Of a stretch of DNA of 64,000 nucleotides, positions 51,001-62,082 are shown one piece after another. Each line of letters begins with the position of its first letter. The stretch's first letter is position 1. The notes beneath the pieces are model-generated. The model was not told where the DNA came from. It did no database searches and saw only the letters and a program-made list of their open reading frames with translations. The translations under genes and the position numbers were made by a program. The stretch comes from Neospora caninum Liverpool (Eukaryota > Apicomplexa > Conoidasida > Eucoccidiorida > Sarcocystidae): positions 5,418,710-5,482,709 of the forward strand of contig NC_018398.1 of the NCBI RefSeq assembly GCF_000208865.1, in the 5' to 3' direction.

Positions 51001-52072
51001 GCTACAAAGAAGGCGTGGAAACGGGACGGATCGCGTGTCTTTTTCTTTATGTCCGTGCGTTACTGCCTCTTTGAAGTCCTCTCTCCCGCCAAAAAACTTC
51101 CCACGCTGCGTTGCCCACAAAGCCAGCCCTTCAGTCTTCCATCTGGACGGTACCTGTCTGCTGACTAGTGGTCCAGAGACCCATAGCTCTCCCGCGCTCT
51201 GCTTGGGAGAGGCGCTCGGTCAAGGCTTTAACAAGAAGCGGGAAAACGGCTGCATGCGCAATACCATTGACGCCCCACCAGATGACGAGAGAGGAGGGAG
51301 ACGAGGAAAGGCCGAATGCCAGTGTGGCAACAGCGGAAATGAGGTAGCACGCACTCAGACCCACAGACAGTCGGACACTGGCGAGAGCTGGAGGGAGAAC
51401 GAACTGGCCGACTGCGTAGAGGGCGAGGAAAGAGGTGTCTATACACCCGAGGGAGTAGGTAGACAAGCCGAGGTTCCGGTGGACGTCCTCTTTCACCACA
51501 GAAAAGGGTTTTCGAGTGGAATACAGGACAGCGTAACAGAAGTAGGAAACCAGGAAGAGTTGGAGGTGCTGGGGGCCGAACGGAAGAAATCGCAAAACGC
51601 CGCTTGCTCTCCTTTCCCCCGGGGACGCCTCTCCGCTGCTCGAAACTTTCGCCGAGCCCCCAGTAGGAGAGGCAGGTGTACAACCACCGGAAAGATGGCT
51701 ATCTTGACGCGCCAGGGGAAGCGCCATCATTCGGTGCTTGGTCTGCGAGCTTTTTGTGTTTTCACGACTCTGCCTGTCTGCCGATCCTCGCCTCTTCCTG
51801 CCTCGAACTCCTACGCGCTTAAGTCCTTTTTTGTCAAACAAGGTGGACAACGACGACAGACCATGCCACGCCATCGATGGAGTGTCACCTTTGGCGGCAA
51901 AGTGCGGTGCTTCGTCGGCATGCACAGAGTCGGAAATTTCTTCATCATACCGGGAACTGTCCACCGCGTCATCGGACCAGCCTGGGATCCCGCCCCGGCT
52001 GAGAGGCAGACGGTCACGAGCCGTCCGATCCCCCGCGCTCGCGCTTCGCTGTCTGCTTCCAAAGATTTCCAT
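45042..52072 (-). CDS. SLC37/OPA-type major facilitator transporter with giant insertions
   Basis: Minus-strand exons: 52072-51154, 50677-49394, 49122-46357, 45872-45790, 45443-45042; all in phase, about 1,817 residues versus roughly 450-550 for the family. Helices are recognisable from residue about 170: LFLVSYFCYAVLYSTRKPFS, DTSFLALYAVGQFVLPP, VIWWGVNGIAHAAVFPLL, then GLWTTSQQTG (GlpT/UhpT/SLC37-like), GWRAVFLLSALVCGL, YFVIKLIRYSLLFWLPFFL, DVGGIGGAVAGGFLADR, LTCATTMCLLTGFSLLLLAF, LLFFMFAVGFCIASPDS, LAVVAAFINGMGAVGALLQ and GWDALFGTLCVLSMAASLLL. A loop of about 300 residues separates helices 6 and 7. About 850 residues of coiled-coil-like Glu/Gln plus Ser/Pro/Ala repeats separate helices 9 and 10. 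The family exchanges phosphorylated sugars or glycerol-3-phosphate for phosphate; the substrate here is unknown. The frame stays open upstream to 52312, but that codon is GTG, so the ATG at 52072 (gcaATGG) was chosen. Confidence 0.88.
45696..45775. repeat. 23-bp tandem minisatellite
   Basis: Units start at 45696, 45719, 45742 and 45765, each beginning GGGAAAACAAAAGAGATG (the last truncated); a degenerate copy precedes at about 45673. The array lies in the last intron (45444-45789) of the transporter gene, next to the 5' splice site at 45789. Confidence 0.95.
48110..48400 (-). repeat. Coding degenerate repeat for Ser-Pro-Ala-Pro-Thr-Leu
   Basis: Imperfect 15-21-bp units (GGAGCAGGGGAAAGAGTA on the plus strand) encode repeated LSPAPT, SLSPSSSP and SLSPAP blocks within the large insertion of the SLC37-like transporter. 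Confidence 0.85.
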
Positions 52073-54216
52073 TGCATTCGGGCATCCTTGTGCCCGGGAA
52101 GAAACGGACCTATCCGAGCTGACTCCTTGCACCGGTCTCAGCGACTCGCAGGGCGGAAGCAAACATGCTGTGAAGAGTCGCGTGTCAAAGAGCAGACAAA
52201 GAAGGAGGCGAGAAAGTGGCGGAGAGACAGAAAAAACGGCGCTGGTAGACAGTGGAGGAACAAGACCGAGGTTGGCATGGTAAAGTCGGAGACGTCCGCG
52301 GCATTGAGACACACGGTGACAGAGACGAGACCGGGAAAACGCCAGGAAAAAAACGAAGCGAACAGCGAGCAGCGGTAATACTTTTTAGGGGTGACAAAAT
52401 TTGAGAGCGTTCGAAAAGGAGAGAAGAAGGTCGGCGGAGGGAGAGGGGGTCAGAAAGCGTTGCCCGCCTGCTAGAAATTGGAAAGAGAAGACGACCTCCA
52501 CGCTGTATGGCGTCGATCCAGAATACAGTCCCTCCGGTGTTGTAACCCCTTTTGTTTGTGTCAAAACAAACGGCGCATACGAACAAAAATTACAGGTTCG
52601 AAACAGGAAAAGCGAACCCGTGGAGGTTCACTCGCTCAGCATGTTCTCGGCCACACCGTACACACACGGGCACGGCGGGTCGGCTGGCTGATGTACTCGT
52701 TGGGAGCCGGTGGCTGTGAGCGTGCAACCTAGAAAGCCGTCCACGCCGAGTCCAGAAAAAACGCGCCGTTTGCGCAAGACGTTCTAGTGGAAGAACCTTT
52801 TCGCATGGACGCAAAGTGCAGCAAAACCTCTTCCCCTGTTTTCCCGTGACAGCGACAGCGGCGAAGGCTGGGACTCGCCAGCTGCGGCGGTAGCCGGCCA
52901 GGTACAGATATGCAGACGAGGAATCTGGGGAGTAAGCGTAGCAAAATGCAGATCACGCGAATGGCCCACTTTCGCCCCGGTTTTGAGAAAGGGTAGGTGA
53001 ATCAGCCGTCGTTTAGGGGGAACGCAGGAGATGAACTTTGAAGCGGCGTTCGCGCACGCCGGCGAAAGAAGAGGCTCGGACAGCAAGACGAGAAACGGAG
53101 CTGGATTGCTTCGTTCCCAGAGAGGAGACACAAAACGTAGCAGTCACCCTGAAAGTGGTCTTGCTCGGTGCCGCCAAAACAGCTGTATTGAGGTCGAAAG
53201 CATTGTGCAGATTCTCCAGGAACGAGGCAAGAAAAGGAACAGCGGCATGTTTATAAACTGCACTCAGCGACACGGGAACCGGCCGCCCTCGTCAGAGAGG
53301 TGTCTTGCTTCACTATCGACTCAAAAGAAACTTTACGAGGAAGCTTTCAATAACTTCCATTAGGTGACCTGCGTTGAGTTGCAACGTAGAAGCAGCCGCA
53401 TTCGACTGCGGTACGTTCCAATACTTGTTTCTTCGACAGCTGAAAACAGCGGCTTGGCAGGACACCCGGCGAAGAGTTGGCGAGTACGCAGGGAAACAAA
53501 CATGAGTGTGTAAGGAAACGGATTGCGCAAAAGCTGAAGAAACACAACGCATCGGCGAGCCGTTACCCGCAACGTGGGTCCTAACGCGCCGGAAATGGAC
53601 AAAAAGGCGAATCATCTTTCGTTAATTCCTCGCGTGGTCTGTAGGGTTACTACGAATATTTAAGAAAATGGGTTAACGCATGAGCACGGCGATCTCGAGG
53701 TCGGGTCCAGTTGATAACGGCAAATGCCGTGGTACAAATACATTCCCTACACTTCTGCCCAGTATCATGGCCACACACAAAAGACTACGTAGAATCTTTG
53801 CTCACAAGTCCGTGGTGACCGTGTCCATCTGTGCTTGTAAGGGTGACGCTCAGTAATTCATGTAAGCTGCTAACTTCCGGAGTAAACTTTGACTTATTAA
53901 ACCAGCCGAGACAGCCAAAAAGGCAACACACCAGAAACTCAAGTAATATGAGGAGCATGAATGCTCTCGGAGTAAATGTTTTGACAATCGGCGACCAAAT
54001 CTCTAATAGGAAATGTACATCCGCATACTGTTGCTAAAATGGTGTTGCACGCTGTAATACAAAGAGTGCATTTACACCCCGTTGTTGTATTCGAAAGTTA
54101 GTACTGTACAAAGAATTCAAGGAACGGGATTTCTGGGTCCACACGCTTCCTCTCAGTTTCCTACCGAGCAGACGTGTCGGCTAATCGTTAATCCGTTACC
54201 GGGCAACGATGTCGCC
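52073..54216. other. Head-to-head spacer: putative shared promoter region
   Basis: 2.1 kb lie between the transporter start (-) and the dynein light chain start (+). Base composition becomes visibly more AT-rich from about 53600. The minus frame upstream of 52072 is open to 52312 and probably represents 5' leader. No RNA gene or conserved motif was recognised. Confidence 0.55.
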
Positions 54217-57200
54217 ATGAGGCTTCCACCAAAGGACTTAAAGAACAAACCTGACTGCCCACGCTCTGAAAAGGGTGAACTCGAGCAACCGCCCGACCGT
54301 CACTGTTACATTGATCTCTCGGGAATAGATCACGTTTCTGTCTTTGCATCAACAGGTAGGGAGGAAAGGAAACACAAATCTGTTCTACAAGGAGAAAAGT
54401 TGGCCCTTGATCTCAGCCATGGTTTCCATGCTCACGGGTGCATTGAGCTCGGTGGGGGTGTCTACTCTATTTCTCAGAAGGCCAACGCGTCTGCCAAAAA
54501 TCAGTGAGGATCAGGTCATTCTGCGCACTCCTCTGGATGAGTTGAACGCCCGTTAGAGCCGCTCAACCGTTAAACAGCACACAGATTTGCCCTGCCGATC
54601 GCTTGCACTACTATAGTACGCAAATCACACTTGTGGCAAACAGGATTTTCCCCCCTGTGGAATCGCATCTAGCTTGCAGCAATCGATCAAATGCTTAAAA
54701 TGTCGTATATTCCATCGGTATTTTCCATGCACCTCTTGAGAACCGCGTCACGAGGGAACCACAGTGGCTTCACAGGATTGTTTCAAGTCAAGCCCCGAGA
54801 GCACTACGGAGAGTGGTATTCGCGGGCGTCTCGGACAAGCAAAGTCTCTCAGGAACTCTCAGGAAGAGACCACAAAAGTGCGCAGCTAGTTTGTCTCGGG
54901 GAGATGTTCGCGAACAAACGCTGACGACACTCGGCCTGCTGGAAAAAGCAAACATGTGGGTGACGGCACTCTGACGCCGCCTGCCGTCAGCTTCTCCCCT
55001 GCGGAAATCGTACCGCTTCTTCGATCGAAAACTGTTGTAGTTTGCATGCTTCGGCCAAGGAGGGTCTGCGGGAAGGAGCAAAGAACTGAGGACACATTTT
55101 GAATGCGTCATAATCTAAAGTTATGCGCAGAAGCGCCGTCAAAATCTCAATACGTGTCGGTGATGACGGTCGACCAAATCCGCTGTTTTTAAATTCAGAA
55201 AACGAGCATCCTCGTTTTTTTTACATAGCAGACGTCGTGTTTCATGTTACGCCCCAATCAGAGACTTATAGAAGCTCTTCTCCCTCTGCTCCGTCTGAAC
55301 CCAGATACACGATCGACCCGTGCATAGCGTCAATCCCAAGTCGCAAGTCTGTATTGGCATCATAGGATTTTTCTTGTCGAGAAGCGTATTCCTGCAGCCA
55401 TACTCCATTCCTCACGAGAATAATTTTTTATTTCAAAATGCCGATCTGTTCTCTCGCTGAGGATCCCGTCGAGTCACCGACACAAGCGGTCTTTCCAGAG
55501 TACAGGCAAAAGTAAGGTGGCGTGAATGTAAAACTTGAAAAAAACGGCAGAGTGTCTTACATCCCAAGTAAACGGTGCCACACACATGGTGTATACTCGA
55601 AAGGACCGACATCGCAAAAGGCATGTGCGTTTCGGGAAACTTTATGTGATTCGTAGTCGGTGCCTCGAACTGGAACTGGAGCCGAGGTACCGCAACAGTG
55701 AAAGAGGCGCCGAGCGTCGACTGCAGAACACAAAAGCGAGAGAAGCACCGGTCGCGCCTTTATGTTTTGTCGCAGGTTTAAAAGCAAGCCTGTGAATGAA
55801 ATTCTTAAATCTGTTCTGCATGAGAAACTTGAAGGAGTAGAATACAACGCAGAAGAGTCTCCGCTTCTGACAAAACAGATCGCCAGCGAAATCAAAGACC
55901 GACTCAAAGGTAAGGTGTGACAGCATCCCAGTACAACGCGGGGACAAGACTGTCTCACCTTTTTCACCATCGTAAACACGTCTGTTCGAAAGGCGTGCCG
56001 CACGCAACTTTTGGGGCAAGATTCGGGGATCATCTGTGGAGCGGTGAACGCCGACTACACTTCATCGACGTAAGACTAAAGGGCATGAGCACATTGATGT
56101 TCGTTCTGAGTTAGACGTTTTGCCAACTTTACGGGATAGAGCCATCAACAAGCCACTGATCTGACGATTTCGAGCGCTTCCCTTCCAGATCTCGAGGTGC
56201 CTCGGTACAAAATCCTCGTCAACGTCATTATTGGTGAACAGCGAGGGCAAGGCGTCAGGTTAGCTTCTCACAACTGTCAGATAAAACGAGTGTATGTGGG
56301 TTGGTGAATAGGCTTCTTTATCCTGAAGAGTTCTCCCCTGTGTGTGTCCGAACGTTTTTGCGCCAAAACCCTTGTGGTCCTCCTTCGATCATGATACGAC
56401 TCCGGCGGGACAGCCCGCTGCAAACGTAACAACGATAGACATGATAGTTGCAAAGCTTAATTGGGACACGAAGATCTGGAGGCTGCAGCAAGCTGTATAC
56501 AGAACCCCTGGTGATTCTCCATGACGGCATTACTGCGCAAATCCTCTGTCTTACTTTTGCATGGAATCAGGTGCGAAAAACCGTCCTTTGTACCATATTC
56601 GGGTAATTTAATAAGCTTTCCGCAGCACCCACAATTCTGTTGAATCCACTCCCGTCGGCCAAAAAATGAAAAGAGTAATTTCTCAGTTAACTGAGCCTTA
56701 CCTGATGGTTTTCCACCATATCCGTGGAACACTTATCACCACTGCCACACGCATGTGCATCTCTCTTGGTTTTTCTTAGGTTGGGGAGACGGTGCTTCTG
56801 GGACGAAAGCACGGATTCAGTTGCAAATGAATCGTTCGTGAACGTGAGTTCGCTCGGCTTCTTACAGATTCCTTGTTGTGCCCTTTTGCAATTCGGATCC
56901 AACGCAATGTCTCTCACTACATTCTTCAATGGATTTCGACGACAAAGTCCCATTTTGTTTATCTGAGCTAGCTGTCGTTCGTTACGTGCGAGACACGTGC
57001 TCCTATGGCTTCACTATTACATGATACGGTGTGCGTCTCCAGTCGAAGTAGTCAGTCACTGGCTCCGGATAACTGCTCTACCCGCTTCAGTCGCCTTCCC
57101 CCTTTTGTTATCCAGGAAACAGAAACATCCTGTTGCTACCGAACGTCCAATCTTGTAACACGAGAACATCAATGGGTGAGGGGAGCGCCGACGCGACTGT

Positions 57201-57361
57201 TCATTTCACTGCGCAACTATACCCCGAGGCACTCGGAGGCCGCTCCACTCTGAGCTGAGAAACAGCTGTGCCACATTTTAGGTCGTGCAGGGCTTCTTTT
57301 GATTCCCTTTCAGGACCACCTGTTTTGTATCGCAACGGCTTATGCGGTGTATCTGTACTGA
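54217..57361 (+). CDS. Tctex-type dynein light chain (DYNLT2B/TCTEX1D2-like)
   Basis: Six short exons: 54217-54355, 55229-55346, 55776-55909, 56189-56258, 56780-56843, 57314-57361; all GT-AG and in phase, 190 residues. The last four exons give a complete Tctex domain: FKSKPVNEILKSVLHEKLEG, EYNAEESPLLTKQIASEIKD, VPRYKILVNVIIGEQRGQGV, RRCFWDESTDSVANESFVN, ending DHLFCIATAYAVYLY and stop. These match, in order, the family blocks of TCTEX1D2 (YKMVVQVVIGEQRGEGV, SRCFWDADTDNY, NDSLFCV). The protein is a light chain of cytoplasmic/IFT or axonemal dynein, binding the intermediate chain. In a coccidian this would serve mainly the flagellated microgamete or minus-end transport; this is an inference. 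Exons 1-2 are less certain: exon 2 ends in EPRYTIDPCIASIPSRK, comparable to the family's N-terminal strand, and its donor (AA-GTCTGT) is weak. An alternative start is the ATG at 55123, open into exon 2. No exon exceeds 140 bases. Confidence 0.85.
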
Positions 57362-59114
57362 GCTTGGAGAGACCACTGGTCTCCGCAGAATGCAAGGGGC
57401 CAGCGGAATCCTCGCCAAGACTGATCTTGGTCGAGTCCAAGTTCGTGTGAAACAACATGAGCTTGACTGCTTGCGTGACTTGTACAGCCTTGTGATCCGA
57501 TCCCCGCTAAGAATACTGTCTTCCACAACCCTACGACGACAGCCTCCATCTGTGGCACACATCGACCGAGACTGGTGCAAATACCGCGTGCGCATCTACG
57601 GTGCAGAGAAACCGCTTCGAGAATGTCCTCTTTTTCCCCCTTTCCGTGTTTCGATATTATGGTAGACGACCTGCGCGTCTCTCCGTCTCCTGTCAGGCTC
57701 TCCGGCCCGGGCGCTCGTCCCGCCCTGCCGCATAATCCAACTGTTTCCTGCACTGTTGATTAACGCATTCTGTGTCGCGTTCACCCTTGCCTTCCTCCTG
57801 GTCGCTCAGAAACGACTGGCTTCGTCAAAAATGAACTCGAGGGATATCGAATGTCTTTTCAGCACGAAAAGCCGCGGGCTGCGCGGTTCTGTCGCGTCGT
57901 TGCCTGTTTCACGCGAAGACCCACAGGGCGAATGCGCTTCTTTTGCCCCTCTAGAAACTTCTCTGGGAGAAGCACAGACTGACAGCTCGCCTGCAGACTG
58001 CAGCATGCATGTACCTTGCTGACCCGGGTCACACAGAGAGATACTGTCACGGGGCCGCACGGATGGGGTGCCGGGGGCTAGTCGGCGCTGGTTCGCCGTG
58101 TTGACTCAGCCGGCAGCGGATATTTTCCAGAGATAAGAAGCGGGTTGGTCGGGTGCACGGAAGTGCGCACTCAAAAAGAGATGCGATATTTACTCTCATT
58201 TAGGAGGGAAAAAAGTCTCTCAGTTCACCTCGAAGGGTTGCGACGCAAGGCCAGCCGTCGTGGCGGACGGGGCTGTGGATTTCAAGCGGCAGCGTCTTGC
58301 GCGCCTTTTCGTGAGATGCGAAGCCGAAAAAAGCAGAGACATTCTGTCTTTTTCGCGTCCCCGTCCACGCATGGTGTTGGACGGTAATGTCCTTGTCGAC
58401 CTGTTTTTCTTCGGAAGGCAATTCTGCGCCCTGCTTTCGCGCGTTCTTCCTGCCCTAAACCCGCTCGCCGGGAGTGGCAGATCCACAAGACAGCAAGACA
58501 CGGGCACTCCACCGGGCGTACAGAAAACCACGCTGCTGCCTTTGACTCGCCTTGCTGTTTTCCTTCTTTCACCGCTGCAAAAATGAACCTTCTTGCGTCT
58601 GGTATCCTTGCGTCGGCGTCGTCTCTCCTACCCCAGCGTCCGCGCTTGCCTTGCGTACCCGGCGTCTCGCCCCTCAACCTTCTTCAACGGCGCGAGAGTT
58701 GCGGAAATCTCTGAGTTGCGTTTCCTCTGGCGTTTTTCTCCGTTCCCTCGCTTTCTTGGTTTTAGGTAAGGGTGTAGGGCGCGACAGGTCCACCTTCTCT
58801 CGGCCAGCCCCAGCTCTCGTTTCCGCTGACCGGTTTCCCCTTTTCTCGCTCGTCTTCGGCCTTCGCCCCTCTCCTGTCACGACTTGTCTCCACTCGCACA
58901 GCCACCTCTTGCCTCCTGTATCCTCTCTCCTTTCTCTGACCCCTTCTTTCGCTTCCCTCGCCAGCCCCACAACACCTGGTCTCCCCTCCGCGACGCTCAC
59001 CCCGTCGCCGCTCCTGCCGCCCAGGCTCGCCGCTGGGGGCCTCGCGACTCGCGCGCCTCTCTGTCCTCTTCGTCTTGGATTTCTTCCTTTCCGTCGCGAT
59101 CCTTCCCCGTCGCC
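57362..59114. other. Spacer: dynein light chain 3' UTR and leader of the Ubl gene
   Basis: The right half (about 58560-59114) is strongly pyrimidine-rich on the plus strand, as expected for a coccidian 5' leader. Open frames on both strands lack family motifs. No RNA gene was recognised. Confidence 0.55.
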
Positions 59115-62082
59115 ATGGTTTTGCGGCCTCGCCGTTCAGAGCGTTCGGTAGCTGCTCGCGTGATCCTTTCGCCTCCGGAACCCACTGAAATGAATCGCGA
59201 CGCGGGAGAAACTCAGCTGCCGGGAGTTGCCGCAGAAGTCCGCCCGGAGGGATGTGTCTGCCACGACACGTCCCTAGACAGCGTTCTGAAAATCGTTGGA
59301 AAAGATCTAGGCCTCGATGCAAATGACATCGAGGAAGTCAGGGCTCGCCTCCTGGTGAATCAAATCACCACCGCGCAGGTAGGGGAAGAACCTTTCTTGA
59401 CAGAGAAAGGGATCGAGAAAAAATGACGACAGGACGGCGGGTGAAGCGTCGGCTCCAAAGGCTACGCCGGATCTTGTGGGTTCGGAAACCTGAGCGAACG
59501 GTTCGTGGCGGATTGACGAACGCAGGACTGGGCAGAAGAGAGAGTCAAGAAAACGCGTAGAAAAGGCGAATCCCGCTTGAGTTGCCGTGACCGGCAAACA
59601 GACGAATAGGAGAAGATTCGCTCGTTGGAACAGCAAGGCGAGCGCGAGAAGGCAAAAGCGAAAGGCCAAGAAGAGCTGAAAAGGGGACGACAGGCGCCCA
59701 GAAGGCGACGCAAACGCGTTTCGCCCCGTGGTTTCTTCGCTGCGTCTTTCCTCGCTTAGCCAGGCCGAATCGAAGAGCGTTTCCTTTCCAGTTTTCCGCC
59801 GAATGGGGGCGTGCGTGCACATGTCGCTTCCTCACCTCTTTCGTTCTTCGCCCCCCTCTCTCACCCTGCCGCCCTGACACTTTGCCCGTGTCTTTATGCC
59901 GCAGTCTCGCCGTTCTTCCTCAATCTTCCGACTCTTTCTGTTCCTTTCCCTCGACTGTTCTCTTTGTAGGCTTTGGAGGCAGCCGTTCGCGAGCAGCGAC
60001 TCTGCGGGCTCTTCCACCCTTGCGTCACCGACGCAATTGCCGCACGCGTTTCTGGCCGCGTTCTGCCCATGTTCGATCTTGACGGTAAGCGGAGTCTCGC
60101 CACGTTCGACCTCAAAGGATGCGTAAAAGAGGCTGACACGAAACAAGCAAAGCCCTAGTGTGTTGCATGTGGCGTGCGCTCTTCGTACGTATCGCTTTCC
60201 GATCGTTCAGTGCGACCGACCGGGTGATATCTGATGCATTCGTTTTTGGTGCTGTAAGCACACATTTCGCTGGCCTCTCCCACCTTTTTTTGTACGGGAC
60301 AGCGACGACTGCACGCCGCCTTCATTTCGTCCTCTTCCACCTTGGAGTCTCCGCCGCCTTCATTTCGCGTGCCCATACTCCCCAGGTTCCGCCGCAGATG
60401 TGCCGACTTCTTTCTGTTGCTCATGCATCCACCTGTGGTGTGCACGATACGCCTCCGAGAAAAACGATCACACGAACTGGGAAGGCGTTGTCCCCGGAAA
60501 GAAACTGTTCCGCTCGCGCGCCTGCGGGCTCTCGCCTGCTTCGATCGTTCTCCAATGGCCGTTTTCGCGGTGTGACGCTGCGACCGCCTCGGTGCCGGCA
60601 CACAGGCCCTTCCCGGCCACCGACTCATTCGCAATTTTCATCCCTTGGATCTCCTGAAGCCGAACCCCCCCCCCCCCCCAGGGGAAAGAGTTCCTTCTTG
60701 GGTGAGGGTGTTCGGTCAGTGTGTGCGCACCTGATGTTTGTGCCGGCCTCGTTTCGTCTTTTTCCAGAATTCTCGGAGACGCGTCTCAAAGTAAAAAACC
60801 CTGCGAAATTCGCGAATGGCGCCGTCTTTGTCCATCGCATCGCTCCGGTTCCAGGAACGAGGAAAGGCAGGATCGGTGAGTTCCGCCGCGGTCGAAAAGA
60901 TGTACCTGCACAGAAACGCGGCGTTTTCGATCCGTGCTGTTCTCCAGAACGCCCGCGGTTTAGCACGGCTCTCTTCACAGGTCTTCTTCCTTCCCTCTTC
61001 TCTGCTCGTGGTCTTTTCAACTTGGGACGGCCAGCTGGGCTGCCGGTACCGGAGCGGGTGCCGTCCGCAGTTGGCTTTGTGTCTCTCGCGACCTTCCCTT
61101 TGCGCGACATCCGCGCGAAGGCCGCTGTCGAAGCATCGGGAAGAGTTGAGTGATGCTCGTGCTTTCTTGCTGCAGAACAAGGGAATGCACAGACACACTG
61201 TATCTCTGTGAACTCGTTTCGCACTTGTTTCATCCGAGTCGCCCCCGCCGTTTTGTCGTGTGCCCCACAGCGGTGACATGGGCTTTCGACCTCGACGTGG
61301 AGACGACGACGGTGGCCGAGCTGCTCCAGCACTTGGAAGTCCTCGTAGGGGACGTGCCCGTAGACCGCATGCGTCTGGTCTTTAACGGCTTCACGATGTC
61401 CACGACGAGCTCCCTGCGCTCCTACGACGTCACCCCTGGAGACACACTCTTCCTGTACACCCTGAGGGATCCGCAGGCTCAAGTGACTTTCATGTGTGCG
61501 CCGCCGGCCGTCCCAACTCACCTCGTGCCCGCGCCTCTCCCCGTCGGCATCTTGCCAACCACCGTGCCGGCCCCGCGGTCCTCCCTTCCCGCGCCCGTGA
61601 CTGTCCTGCCGTCTCCTGTCGCTTGTGCGCCTGTCCCTGGGCTTTCCGTCTCGCCTGTTCCCGCTACGAACCCCGGAGAGCCCTACGACTCGTCGTTCCC
61701 TCGTCAGACGGTGCCCTCAGTGTCCGCCGCGCCAGTCGGCGCGTTTCTGGCGAAGCCTCCCAGTGGTGGAGCACACCTTCTCGCTCCTCAAATCATCGCT
61801 CCTCAGCTCGCACCTGCCGTGCTGCCTTCAGTGGGTGGAGCCGTCCTGACCCCTGCAGTCTGCCAGCCCGTGTATGGATGTGTGGCGCCTGGAGCCCAAC
61901 TGGCGGTCGGAGCCGGCGGGTACGGCGGAGACACATGCCTGGTGACTCAGCCGGTGGATAGGCGCGTTGAGACATGCAAGTGCGGATCGTACACAGCTTT
62001 CCGCTACGCGCCGCCCGTTCCTCCTGTAACGACTTGTGGCACCTGTCCGATGGAGCTCCAGTCGGCTGGCGGCCGAGAGTGA
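59115..62082 (+). CDS. Ubiquitin-like-domain protein with Pro-rich, Cys-containing C-terminus
   Basis: Four in-phase exons: 59115-59378, 59970-60084, 60768-60875, 61271-62082; 432 residues. The start MVLRPRRSERSV has good context (gtcgccATGG). The N-terminal 130 residues look helical (VLKIVGKDLGLDANDIEEVR, ALEAAVREQRLCGLFHPC). A ubiquitin fold is proposed at about 147-231: VFVHRIAPV, AFDLDVETTTVAELLQHLEV, VDRMRLVFNGFTMS, LRSYDVTPGDTLFLYTLR, matching ubiquitin's strand-helix-strand order and its QRLIFAGK/LSDYNI region. No C-terminal Gly-Gly follows, so it should not be conjugated; it would act as a binding domain. The tail is Pro/Ala/Val-rich and ends in a Cys-bearing block (CKCGSYTAFRYAPP, TTCGTCPMEL). 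It was not matched to a named family. The substrate-shuttle role common in Ubl proteins would need a UBA domain, and none is visible. Confidence 0.83.
60665..60679. repeat. Run of 15 C
   Basis: Homopolymer in intron 2 (60085-60767) of the Ubl gene, about 90 bases before its acceptor. Confidence 0.95.

Noticed and set aside
52073..52312. 80-codon upstream extension of the transporter frame
   Set aside because: It begins with GTG, has leader-like composition, and the first ATG in frame is at 52072 with good context.
60158..61153. 331-codon plus frame in the Ubl gene (and 60625-61521 on the minus strand)
   Set aside because: It runs through intron 2, exon 3 and intron 3; only the 108-base exon 3 part joins in phase to the Ubl domain.
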